Shown here: positions 1 to 11,089 of the stretch, piece by piece
How the letters are laid out: every line of letters begins with the position of its first letter
How positions within the stretch are numbered: position 1 is the stretch's first letter
NCBI GenBank assembly: GCA_028551475.1
Contig: CM052362.1
Location: 23,542,021 to 23,606,020, forward strand
DNA: 64,000 nucleotides
Direction of reading: 5' to 3'
Origin: Casuarina equisetifolia
Taxonomy: Eukaryota; Streptophyta; Magnoliopsida; Fagales; Casuarinaceae
Made by a program: the position numbers and the translations under genes
The notes under the pieces: generated by a model
The model's database searches: none
Seen by the model: the letters and a program-made list of their open reading frames with translations, nothing else
Told to the model about the DNA's origin: nothing

Positions 1-1055
1 CTCCATTCAATGTTGGATGTCAGGGAGTTTCTTAACACGCAAGAAAGCAGCTTGCACCATCCATAAATTGCACCCATCAAGCTAAATAATTTAATGGCTT
101 TAAGATATGTATCGTTTTCCTTATCTTGCTGCTCTTGTGGTCCCATTTGTGAAGAGATACAGAGCACCACCCCCGTCTCTCTTCAAACTCAAACATTTTA
201 ACAACATTTATGTTAGACAATAAACTTATTAATAAAAATTATTTGCTTCTTACCCCAAGGTTCTTCCATAGGTACATACCACGAACAGATTGAAGGTTGG
301 GTACAGAATAGAATAGCTAGATGGGAGATGAACCACAAGTCAAGTCTTTCAACCTAACCGCACCACTAACCTATAATTCAACAAGGAAAAAAGAAAAATC
401 AGTGGTTACAACAATAGAGAGATACTAAGAAGCGTAAAACCATTAAACCCACTTCCTCAAAATATTATTTTTGTGTAATTGTCAATTCAGGATCAGATTC
501 TGGCCTATCCATTCCCCTTTTCCTAATTAAAAAAGAAAAAAGAAAAAAGAACTAACCCACTTTGCATAATTCTGTGCAGAGAGTATATATTCTCCCAATC
601 TCTAAATAAAATATTGTCGGTAAAAATAAACTTTTTAATGTTTTTATCTTATATGCAAAGACTATTAATCACCTTGTTTAAGCAGGTGTATTAAGATTAA
701 CGTGATAAAAACAATACATTTTAGCTGAAATCAAAAGTAACATTCTCTTCAAATGTTTTCTCCTTAATACCCTTTTCTTAATTGAGATTACGGATCAATT
801 CGGGGGGCAAGTCTCGCTATTTTCTCCTTGGAAACCGACTCTTCAAATGAATTGACCCGAGCCATTGAAGCACAGCTAGCAAGAAAGTTCAGCATCCGAA
901 TGAATCTGGATGCGTTTCCGTCCTGGTTCATCTAACCTTCTCTTTTCCCCCGCGTTTGGTTCACAGTTAAATAAGCCGCACGCAAGCGTCTTCTTCCGAA
1001 CTCCCCATTCCTCCATTATCAGCGTCAGGTTCATCCTCGTTCGTCTACTGTTCCT
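1..1055. other. Non-coding DNA upstream of SHMT
   Basis: AT-rich sequence with stops in all frames and no recognisable gene or element. It presumably holds the distal SHMT promoter. Confidence 0.5.
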
Positions 1056-1063
1056 TATATATA
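1056..1063 (+). promoter_or_regulatory. TATA-like box of the SHMT gene
   Basis: TATATATA about 230 bp upstream of the SHMT start codon and about 50 bp before the uORF ATG. The placement fits a core promoter with a leader of roughly 200 nt. The transcription start itself is not visible. Confidence 0.45.
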
Positions 1064-1104
1064 CTCGCTGTTATTATTTGGGGTTTGGGTTTTCTGAAAC
1101 TTCT

Positions 1105-1218
1105 ATGGAGAGCGCTGGGGCTTCGGCCAACGACCGCAGATCGTCGTTTCGTTACTTTCGCTGCAGTTTCTTCAGGCGCTGTTGTCGGTGTTTCTGTTGT
1201 TTCTATACCTATCCGTAG
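1105..1218 (+). other. Upstream ORF in the SHMT leader, 37 codons
   Basis: The only ATG between the TATA-like sequence near 1056 and the SHMT start at 1289 opens a 37-codon frame rich in Cys, Arg and Phe that ends at 1218, out of frame with SHMT. If transcription starts some 30 bp after the TATA box, it lies in the 5' leader and could reduce SHMT translation. No peptide conservation could be tested. Confidence 0.4.
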
Positions 1219-1288
1219 GAGGTTTGGTCTTTTGTTTTTTCAGAGTTTAAGTGCGGAAATCGGCCAACTTTTTGGGTTTCGAGAGTTG

Positions 1289-4200
1289 ATGGATTCTCAG
1301 TGTGCTCGGCCGGGTCTTTCTCTGGGGTTCAATTCTCACGCGTCGACTGTTTCTAGGGCGTCGGCACTTGACAGTCCTATTTCGCTGCAAATCGATTCGA
1401 GCTTTTGCGGCTCGTCGAATTCGACCCTTTCCGGTCCGCTAAAGTTGCTTGAGCATAAGGAAGAGAAAATAGAGCTCGAGGATGGGGACGGTCATAGTGA
1501 AGATGTGAAGTTCAGCTTTATGGGCCAAGCTATCTGTACGAAGAGGCCGAGAAATGGGCAATTGTTGCACTGTGCAAACGCGCCGAAGCGGCTCGCGGTT
1601 GAACCGGGACTCGAGGCAAGGCGGGTCTGGGAGAACCAGCCGCTTGCGATGGCCGACCCGGAGGTGCACGCGATCATGGAGAAGGAGAGGCAGAGACAGT
1701 TCAGAGGAATCGAATTGATCGCTTCGGAGAATTTCATCTGCAGGGCTGTGATGGAGGCTCTGGGTAGCCACTTGACCAACAAGTATTCGGAGGGAATGCC
1801 CGGAGCCAGGTACTACCCGGGTAATCAGCATATTGATCAGATTGAATTTCTCTGCTGCGAGCGAGCGTTGGTGGCATTCAATCTCGATCCCAGGAAGTGG
1901 GGTGTGAATGTTCAGCCATACTCGTGTACCTCCGCGAATTTTGCGGTTTACACTGGTCTTTTGCTTCCCAACGATAGGATTATGGGATTGGATTCGCCAT
2001 CGGGAGGCCATTTGAGTCATGGTTATTATACTCCCAGCGGGAAGAAGGTCTCGGCTACATCGATATTCTTTGAGACTCTTCCTTATAAAGTAAACCCGCA
2101 AACAGGTTTCATTGATTACGAGAAGCTTGAGGAGAAAGCTCTCGACTTTCGCCCCAAAATACTTATTTGCGGCGGGAGTTCTTATCCGAGGGAGTGGGAT
2201 TTCGCGAGGTTTAGGCAGATTGCTGATAAATGTGGAGCTGTGTTGATGTGCGATATGGCTCATATCAGCGGTCTTGTGGCAGCTAAGGTTTAGCTTCTTC
2301 TTTAGCTTGATTTGGGATTTTATGTTGACTGTAGTACTTTGATTTTCATCTAAATGCGATTCTTTGTGAATCATCATTGGCGAGCTATGTTGATTTAAAT
2401 ACAAGGGGATGATGTTATTGGTTTGACGGTATATTTGTTCTCATACTTTGTACTCGTGGTCGTAGGAGTAGTGGACGTAGAGTCCTGGAAGTTATTTGTT
2501 GATTTATATTTAAACGAATTTATGAACCCTGCTCTCAGCAGTACATTCTCTTTTGCATGTTTTATCGCTTGGATTCTTGCATCAAAATAACTCTTGAATC
2601 GTATACAGATTAGTTAGACTTAAAAAAAATGTAGCATGTTGAGTTCACTAGTAACAGTATCCCCACATCCATGCATGTATATATAGGGTTTCTTGAGTGG
2701 AAGAAATTTATCTGTTGTGGAAACAAAACAGTACTGCCTCTACTCATTCTATACTCTAATAACTTGGTATTATGTTGCTCACTCTTTTTTCCTTTTATCC
2801 CCGGGCGTTCTTTTAGTTTTTCTTACTCATGTAGAAATTGTATGCGGATGATTTTTTACTTGTCTTAATTGTATAAACTGATATCTTAAGTTCTTATATT
2901 TTTAATTATCTTTCTGATTTGGTGTTTTTTTCAAAGGGTTGGCATGAATTACTTTCTTTCATAGGTTGTTGCAACAGTTGAGAGGGTATAACTAAGATTT
3001 ATTGTCAGTTTGGGCTGATTATTTTCTATTTTATAGTTGTGAACATGAAAATACTTTTCATCATTGTGCAAGAGGAAATGGATATAGCAAATTTGGGTCG
3101 AACTAGTTTATATAAATGATTTGTCCTTTTACTTGAATTTGAGGTTGAAAAGCTACACATTATTGAAAACTTGAGTACCTATTTTCTTCTATAGAAAAAG
3201 AGTTGAAGTTTTTATTTTTCTCTTTACTTTCTTTACTATCCAAATCATTGACTTGGTAATATTGAAATTGTTGAGAAGTTTGCATATGCGGGTTTAAATG
3301 TTAGTTCATCAACATATATGCATTGATATGTACATATTTACATGCATATATGTCCTAGTGAGTTGGGAGTTATTATCTTCAGAATTTATCATTCAGTTTG
3401 TGTGTTTGCTTACTATCTTATTATTAGTCAACTAAGAATCCTGATCTCTTTTCATAACTCTTTTATTGTCAATTACAGGAATGTGCTTGTCCATTTGAAT
3501 ACTGTGATATTGTTACGTCAACAACTCACAAAAGTCTGCGGGGTCCTAGGGGAGGCATTATTTTTTACAGGAGAGGTGCAAAATTGAGGAAACCAGGCAT
3601 GCACCTTAATCACGGAGATTGTAGCACTCATTATGATTTTGAGGAACGGATAAACTTTGCTGTGTTTCCATCATTACAAGGGGGTCCTCACAATAATCAC
3701 GTTGCTGCTCTGGCCATAGCCTTAAAACAAGTAGCTACTCCTGAGTATAAAGCCTATATGCATCAGGTAAAGAAAAATGCTCAGGCACTAGCATCTGCTT
3801 TGTTGAGAAGAAAATGCAGGCTGGTTACTGGCGGTACCGACAATCATTTGTTGCTTTGGGATCTAACTCCTCTAGGCTTAGTAGGTATGTAGAATTACCT
3901 GCTCAATTCTTTTGCAGACACTAGTTTTTCTTAATCTTGAATTACTGTTTTGATTTTGTTAGTAGATGTTTGGTTGGTAATACGGATGAAGTTTGATGGA
4001 CTCTGCTGTCTCCCCCCCCCCCCCCCCCCCCCTTAAAAAAAAAGGACTGCACGAGAAAAGTTTAAAAAGCTTACTTAAGTTGAAGTGATAGAAGTTGAAA
4101 AGACTTACGTAATAAAAGTGAATTGGATGGGCATGGATTTTGATGTTAATGAGGTTAGATTGGGCTTCTTATGAATGATTTTTGGTAAGTCATGAAGGTT

Positions 4201-5849
4201 GTGATTGCTGATTATGTTCCCAACTTCCTTGTTCTTTTGTTTTTCCTTTTTCTTGTTTGTTTGTTTTTCCTTGCATCGTTTGTGGATCACCAAAATTTTT
4301 GTAACAGTGTTCTGGGCTGGTTGCTCTGGTCGTTGTATGAGAATTTTCTATGGGGGTGTATGTGGGGGCTGTTGTACTTAGCCATTATCTGGCTGTTTGG
4401 GTTTTGGGGTGTCAAATTATGGTATAACAGAGTATACATGCATTTTCTCTTATTTGTTATGTCTGGATGAAATCTGTGGTAGTTATTTCCGGATCTTTGT
4501 GGAATTAGTTTGGTCTTCTAACAGACGTTCCTCCTTTATTGTTGAAAAGAAGCATCGTTTTGGTCCTTTTTGAGTCATTGAAGGAGGAGACAAAAATTAC
4601 GAGCCCAAAGGTCAATGCATTTATTGGTTGTACTTTAATTTCAAACCACGTAACTGGAGTCGTGGTGTATCAACAGGAATTTTTCAGTGTTTTGAATTAA
4701 ATTTCTGAAAAATCCTATGGTCATGGTGTCCACTGTTGTTTGGGTTTCTGTCAACTTCCTTTGAAACTCATTCTAAAATTATTGTACTAATTTTTGTTTC
4801 AGAATGTTATAATAGACAATAGTTCGGAAAAATTGAGCTAGCCTCAGTTTGTGTAACCCATGGTACTTTTAGCTGTGTAAACATTTGTATCCAGAATATG
4901 AAGATTGGTGACTTAATTGTGTGAAAAGTACTGGGGTGGTCGAAATGGTGCCATAAATATGAACAATTGCACTTTTGTGATAGTTTTACCAGAGAATCGT
5001 TAAATGGGAGTACTATTTTCTTTATAAGTGTGAAAAGGGGAAAAAGTCTACAAGCAAAGGAGAAGTCCAACATGTTGTGGGGACACATATACATGTAGCC
5101 TTTTTGCTTTCCAGGTTAAGAAATGTGTAAACTGCCTGCCCATTTTTTCACCTCGTTTATGATTTTTTTTTTTTTCCTGATACATTCCAGGTAAAAACTA
5201 TGAGAAGGTCTGTGAGGTGTGCCACATCACTATCAACAAAAGTGCTATATTTGGTGAGAATGGCTGTATTTCGCCTGGAGGAGTTAGAATTGGTGAGTTA
5301 TCTTGTCATATTTCATTAAAAAGTAGGCTCAAAGAAGTTTTCAGATAGGTTAGTGCAACACCTTTTAATTAGCATGTATGATCTTATCCATCTCTATTGT
5401 GGATGAAGCCTTAACTTGTGTCACCGTCTGTCGTTGTTAGAACAGGTGGAGGGTTAGTTCATAGTCCTAAGACTTAGTGATGCGCATGGAACTTTGCAAT
5501 AAGGATTAATTTTTCCTTCCAAATTTGAACATAATCTTCTCTTAATGATGATGTTAAGGAAGAATGTTCGATCCTTCTCTGAGCTGAATATTCACTCTCT
5601 TACCTTTTCTGCTATTGTGATTCAGGCACTCCTGCTATGACTTCGAGAGGTTGTCTGGAGGCGGATTTTGAGACAATAGCGGAGTTTCTTTCTAGGGCAG
5701 CTCAGATTACAAGAGATGTGCAGAGGGAACATGGAAAATTTCCTAGAGATTTTCTCAAGGGTCTACGGAACAATAAAGATATAGCCGAGCTCCAAATTCG
5801 GGTTGAGGCATTTGCTTGCCAGTTTGCAATGCCAGGGTTTGATATTTGA
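1289..5849 (+). CDS. Serine hydroxymethyltransferase, N-terminally extended plant class (SHM6/SHM7-like), 4 exons
   Basis: PLP enzyme interconverting serine + tetrahydrofolate and glycine + 5,10-methylene-tetrahydrofolate. Exons: 1289-2287, 3479-3884, 5191-5292, 5626-5849, all GT-AG, giving 576 aa. The start is the first ATG in this frame; about 130 residues of poorly conserved leader precede the catalytic fold ([16 protein letters not shown] onward). Visible family motifs are [37 protein letters not shown] across the exon 1/2 join, and the PLP-lysine motif [12 protein letters not shown] in exon 2. EGMPG replaces the usual EGYPG, which I recall as typical of the SHM6/SHM7 class. The leader carries a basic KRPR patch (near residue 92) and no clear plastid or mitochondrial presequence, so cytosol or nucleus is inferred. 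Intron 2 holds a 21-C run. The family call is near certain; the subclass is an inference from the extension and motif. Confidence 0.95.
4012..4032 (+). repeat. Poly-C run (21 C) in SHMT intron 2
   Basis: An uninterrupted run of 21 C followed by TT and a short A-run. Such runs are unstable and prone to assembly error, so the exact length is doubtful. Confidence 0.9.
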
Positions 5850-7039
5850 AAATATGAAATAAGCCGCCAGCTTCAACCTTCTTCTCTGACTCACCAACAC
5901 TTCTAACTTGGTAACCCGTCCATATTCCCCACGCATGCTCCTGTAAATTAATTTCCTTTTAAAAAGTCAACATTTGGATATGTTGCCAAAAACTTCACTA
6001 CCATCCCTTAGCCCACATCCGGTCAGACATTTTTTGTTTTTTGTATTTTGTAAAGTTCTTATACCAATATGTCGTCTTATATATTATTATTTTTTCTCAC
6101 ATATTTTGAAGGCGTTACCATAGTTCTCGAAGTTTTGAAGGTCTGCAGCCCGTGCTGTTTCTTTGAACTCTTATGTTATTACAGAACCGAGAGTATAGTT
6201 GGAAAACTGCTGTTTCAAATGAGTAGAAGTAAATTTATGAATGTTTGCATCCGAAGTGTGTCCTGATTGTGTATGCAATTCAAATTGAAAGTTGCTATTG
6301 ATTCTGATGTAGGAACACCGAATTACTTCTTAAATCACGGTTGCTGTTGCTGTTCTCCTTAAATCATCTTTACCAATAGTTCAAATCTTGTTAGTTGACT
6401 CAATTGAGAAGCTCAAGTACAAGAATAAAGAATAAAAGTGAAAAACAAAAGAAAGGGGTGAGAGAACCCACGAGTCTTTCCAATGAGAGAGAGTTATTAA
6501 TTGTAATGGTTGAATATCTAATGTTTTTATTGTACAACAAGAAGTCTACTCAACTCGTTCCATCTTGTATTCGCAACAATTCATTCTTTTATGAGTAGGA
6601 ATGACTTTGACGAATTGAGTACAGACAAGAACTGTGGATTCAACAAATCTCATAGAATGTATTGGAAAACTAAATGTTAATGTAGGATGATTTATTCTAG
6701 GGAAGCAGATGAAAGGGTGATGTGGTAAAACCCATATATAAGATGAACTTTTCCTTCCTTCTTTATTTAAAATAAGATATGTCCACTTGTGTTTTGGTCT
6801 GTGATGGTTTCCGGCATGGGCGTTATTATAATGTTTTGTTGTTTATCGTTTGGCACACTGAGATGGAACCCCCGAAGGGAGGCAAGGCATGAATTTCCGG
6901 CAAGGGACAAAAAGCATGAGATACGGTTAGAAGAAGCTCGAAAGTGACCCCAAGAAGTGTAATGTTTTAATATTATTTTAAGATGAGAAGCCAGAAAGAG
7001 GGGAGGAAAAAATGGCAGCAGAAGTAGCAGCAACCACGG

Positions 7040-7125
7040 CATACCATCAGCAGCGAGAAAGAAAAGAAAAGAAAAGAAAAGAAAGGAAAGGAAAGGAAAG
7101 GAAAGAAAAGAGAAGAAAAAGGGAC
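7040..7125 (+). repeat. AAAAG/GGAAA pentanucleotide purine tract
   Basis: Repeated GAAAA and GGAAA pentamers form a near-pure purine strand of about 85 bases. It is simple-sequence DNA downstream of both converging genes. Confidence 0.8.
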
Positions 7126-7723
7126 AATGTTCAGAAGAGACATGTCAGGAAGCGGGCCGCGGAGAAGGAGCTTTCATCATCGTCTCCATTGCTTTGAAAG
7201 CGGAAGCGAATCAGACAAAAGGCTTCCCCTAAGCACAAAAGAAGCTGCTTTTGGGATTAAAGCAGCCAAGGAATCTCAGAGTCACTCCTCCTCCGCCCAC
7301 CCTTTTCATCATTCTCTCTTACCCAGAATCATTAGCCATTCCCCCCATGACATATCTAAAGCCACCTCCTTTTCGGACTCAATTACCCCCACCCAACCTT
7401 AAAGAAAATGGGATTTTTCTGATTTTGAATATAAACATTTTGGGAAGCTTCCATTTCTCTTTACACCCAATTTTAAAATCGCCTGGCCGGCCTTCCTTCT
7501 CTAAAGTTTTCCTTCTTGGATTCTTACATCAAGACTTGGAATTACATCCCACATTCAGAAAGAACCTTCCTCTTTGGGTTCAAAAGCTTCAATCATAGTA
7601 ACAGTGAAACCACAACAGAGGAAGGAGACCCAAGAAAAGAAATTCATAATTTAAAAAAAAAAAAAAAAAAGAACAAAGAGAAGGGTTTTAGAGGTACAAC
7701 CACCCCCAACAACTGATTCCTCG

Positions 7724-7727
<4 letters not shown>

Positions 7728-7758
<31 letters not shown>
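7728..7758 (+). repeat. (CT)n microsatellite
   Basis: About 15 CT units in uninterrupted series, likely in or near the 3' UTR of the minus-strand BYPASS1-like gene. A shorter CT run lies at about 7886-7905, next to that gene's stop codon. Confidence 0.9.
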
Positions 7759-7760
<2 letters not shown>

Positions 7761-7903
7761 ACTTGTAATATTTTTTTCCTTTTTCTTTTTTTCTTTTTTC
7801 CCTTCTTCTTCTTCCTCTTCTTCCTTTTTCTTGTTTCTTTTTTTCTTGGAGTATCCAACCATATTTTGATTTTTCTAGCATATCTTTCTCTCTCTCTCTC
7901 TCT

Positions 7904-8975
7904 CTACCTATGACTGCAAAAGTCTAAAAGCTTCTTCCTCCCCTCAACAATTTCATCGAAGAAATCATCAAGCTGTCCAACAATGTTCTCTGCGCCAGAT
8001 CTTAACACCCCAAAGCATCCTCTCAAATTGTCCACTCTCTCCCGAATCCCGACCTCGCTTTCCCAGTCCGCCACCACGCCGCCCTGCAACCCGTTCCGCC
8101 GCTCCAACTCGCCTCTCAGCTCCTCCATCGCCATCTTCGACCGCCGGAACTCGTAGAGCAGGATTCCGGGCCTCCCACCCATCTCCTTGATCTGGGATGC
8201 CACCCTCTGCTGCAGCCTCGCCGTCGATATCATGAACCCCGATCCGAAGAGCAAGCACCCCTCGTAGCCTCCCATGAGGAAGTTTGACTCCGGCCAGCAG
8301 TACACCAATCCGCACAGCAACATCATGAGGAGCAGCGAGCTCACGTTCCTCATTGCGTAGAGGACTCCCCGGAAGCCGTTGAACCCGTTGAGCTTTGACT
8401 CGATGGAGACCTTCTCGTCGAACCGCAGCGATAGCGGTTGGATTCTTGTCTCCATTAAGGCCCTGTTCTCCTCCTCCAATCCCATGGCTTCTCGGCGACA
8501 CCCAGAGATTGCGCGAATGACCTGTTCCAAAAATTCGATCACAGAAAACGTGAAAATTCATTCTTTTTGAACCCAGAGCGAACAAAAAATTGATGAAGAT
8601 CGTGATTTAGTGACTGACCTGGCGAGAGACTTGAGGGCTTAGATGGCGATGGTTGTCGAGGGAAGTGGTAATATTGAGGCCGGCAGAGTAGTAGTTCTCC
8701 ATGCCGGATATGCCAGACTTGAGGACATGGCAGACTTCCCAGAGCTTAGAGCTCTCGTCCATGTATTCATCGAGCCACTTCTCTCCCACCGGCAAATGGA
8801 GCTTCTGGACTAGAAGGGTAAGCTGGGAGTGGAAGGATCGGAGAAGCGAAAGCACCCTTTGGAGGAATTGAATTGACATGAAGTTGTTGGAGAGGTAAAC
8901 GCGCTCGAGATCATCAATCCCACGAGTGACAAAGGAGTAGAAGCCATTGACGGAGTTGGTGGAAGAAGGATCCAT
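7904..8975 (-). CDS. BYPASS1-like (BPS1/ROH1-type, DUF793) protein, 2 exons
   Basis: Exon 1 is 8975-8619 and exon 2 is 8521-7904, with a 97-bp GT-AG intron; the joined frame reads [11 protein letters not shown] and gives 324 aa. The N-terminal part ([20 protein letters not shown], then [18 protein letters not shown]) matches the helical start of BPS1-family proteins. A hydrophobic stretch ([17 protein letters not shown]) follows near residue 180, and the C-terminal third is helical, with [14 protein letters not shown] near the end. In Arabidopsis, BPS1 limits a root-derived mobile signal that arrests shoot growth; the biochemical function of the family is unknown. The ATG at 8975 is the first in frame. 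The family call rests on remembered motifs and is good; the member (BPS1, BPS2, BPS3 or ROH1) is undecided. Confidence 0.75.
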
Positions 8976-10820
8976 TTTGTGGGGGGAAAGAGAGGTATAA
9001 GGGGAAAAAAAGGGATGGTAGAGAAAAAAGGTTCACAGAGAGGGAGATATATAAATTATGAGAGGATGCATAAGAGTGGAAGAATTGGAAGGGAGGGAAT
9101 AACTTAGTAGAAGAAGCTCAGGTTTCTAAGGTTGAAAAGGATTGTTGGGAGCAATGATGGGTGTTTCCTATAGAGGGGAAAGGATGATTGGTAATATGCC
9201 ATTTTTATTGTTTAATGGGTAGAAAGAAATAAAAATTGAATAAATAAATGAAGACCCAGAAAATAAAAGGAAGAAAACAATTAAGATCAAAAGTAAAGAG
9301 GGAGAGAGACTAGGCAAGACCATGAGGCATGAACATGAACTTCCTTCCAATTCCTTCCTTTCCTATGTTTCTTTTATCTACTCCCTTTAAAGTACACCTA
9401 TTATGACATATATTATAACATATGTAGAGAGAGAGAGAGAGAGAGAGAGAGTGTGGCAAGTGTATGTTATCAATATAGTTTGGTGTTGTTCCATGATGCT
9501 AGATTGAGCTCATCGATTTATAAAAACTTTGACTGGCTTGACTGGGATTCTGCTTCTACAACTACCACTCTTCATTCTTCCCAATTGTTGTTTCAACTCA
9601 TTCTTTTGATTTGAGTGCTCTCTTTGGCTTCTTCTTCCCTCTTTTTCTTCCTCGAGCAACTGAATTTGCTCCTTCACTTCTCCTCCGTTCTATTGATTGA
9701 TGTTTTCAAAAAGGGTCGACTTGGAATGATGAGGTTCCTCGTATACCTGTTCTGTGACCTTCTACCATGTATGACCAGTCTTTTGAGGCCACATTTTTAT
9801 GGTTTTCTCACTTTCTTCTAGGACTTATCTGCATATCTTCCTTCTTCATGCCTTTAATCCTTGCTGTTCCTCATGTCCTTTTCTTCTTCTGAACTGCTGA
9901 CCTGTTCGGTCTCTAATTCTGTTTATTTTGTCAAATGGGTCTGTGTAATGATTGACGGGGTTTAGTTATTTGTGGACAGTGGATGGCAGGCAATGGTTGA
10001 AAGTGCTGAAAGCGTTTTCCTTTATTCTCTTGGCACCAAGAATCGATACATTAGTTTTCTTTCTGTAATCTCTGCATTATTTATGTAGTCATTTCTAGGA
10101 GTGCCTTTTTCAATGGGGTGGGGGAGGGGACCAGGAAATCTTAATCTATGATGGCTCATCCTAATGCAACATTCTACCAAATTTGATTCAAACTTTAGTC
10201 GGGTGCTCGTGGGTTTTCGGAGAACGGGACATCTTGAGAGTATGTTTGTCTTTTGAGATCTCGTTGGAAAGTGAAAACAGAGCCGAGGACCATTTTCTAT
10301 GGTCATTGATCTGGGCGCCTCATTGGTTCACGCAGCACCCCTCCTTATTCTATGCTTGCACGTTGTACAACTAAGAGGGTTCAACTCTTATCTTCTTCTA
10401 CTTTTACCATTCTCTTTCATTCTCTTTCTTTGTTTCGCTGTCACCCTCTCAATCCTTTCAATCTCAATTAAGGTTGTCCTTAAAATTAGCTTTAATGAGG
10501 TGAATAACTATTTTATTTTAGTCTAAGTATTTGACTAAGATTTAGGCAATATAAAATAGTGGTTCTTGTTCTAAAATTGAAATTCTTTTAATTATATTTT
10601 TGACTAACCTAAACATGTTAATTCTTTCTTTAATTACCTTGTTAATTACTTTCATAATTGGATGCAAAATTCTTTCTATATGCATTGAACGATTGCTTAT
10701 TTGGATACACTTTTGTAAATAGAAAAATAATTCCCCCATTCTTTTTTATATTTTTTCGAAAAAGTAACATTCCAAAAGTTTTCCCTTTCTTCAAAATCCT
10801 CCAAATTTTCCATCGTTACA
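8976..10820. other. Intergenic region upstream of the BYPASS1-like gene
   Basis: Contains the promoter side of the minus-strand BYPASS1-like gene and a GA microsatellite at 9426-9452. The short ORFs (9615-9821, 10183-10374, 10299-10526) show no family motif or codon bias. I see no gene. Confidence 0.5.
9426..9452 (+). repeat. (GA)n microsatellite
   Basis: About 13 uninterrupted GA units roughly 450 bp upstream of the BYPASS1-like start codon. GA repeats are common in plant promoters; no specific role can be shown. Confidence 0.9.
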
Positions 10821-11089
10821 CTTTATGACAGCTACTCTCTTGCAAATTTTCTCGTATTCCAACCAAGTTTCGATAAAACCAACCGAAGCCTTGCTTCTCT
10901 CTGCCATTGGCTCGCCACGGTCCTCCATGACGAGGTCTACAACGCTGCCATCCCTTCCAAAATGGTGGTCTCTTCAATCAAAGTGCGCAAGTGCGCCGCG
11001 CATTGGTGCACCACGAATCAGCGCAAAGGCCTGCGGGACAGCTGCGTGCAATCGCGTATATTCTTCCACTCAAACCCCAAATCAAAATT
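10821..11089 (+). pseudogene. Orphan coding-like fragment, unrecognised
   Basis: In the frame of 10851 (codons ctc gta ttc) an open stretch runs to a TAA near 11089 and reads like protein: it includes NRSLASLCHWLATVLHDEV and VVSSIKVRKCAAHWC. Third codon positions are strongly G/C-biased from about 10880 to 11050, unlike the AT-rich surroundings. No good ATG opens this frame, and no partner exons were found, so it looks like a leftover exon of a duplicated or decayed gene. The ORF starting at 10825 in another frame is its shadow. I do not recognise the family. Confidence 0.4.

Larger units (their letters stand above)
5850..7903. other. Convergent intergenic region between SHMT and the BYPASS1-like gene
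   Basis: Holds the 3' ends of both genes. It includes a long purine tract (about 7040-7125, AAAAG/GGAAA pentamers), a CT microsatellite (about 7728-7758) and pyrimidine-rich DNA up to 7905. The small ORFs here (for example 7012-7197) are translations of these low-complexity tracts. No further gene is seen. Confidence 0.6.

Noticed and set aside
1439..2404. 321-codon minus-strand ORF opposite SHMT exon 1
   Set aside because: Antisense shadow of a G/C-rich coding exon; the plus strand is clearly SHMT and the antisense protein has no recognisable domain.
7012..7197. Lys/Glu/Arg-rich ORF
   Set aside because: Translation of the GAAAA/GGAAA purine tract.
7968..8585. 205-aa minus-strand ORF overlapping BYPASS1-like exon 2
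   Set aside because: Out-of-frame shadow of the exon and the adjoining intron.
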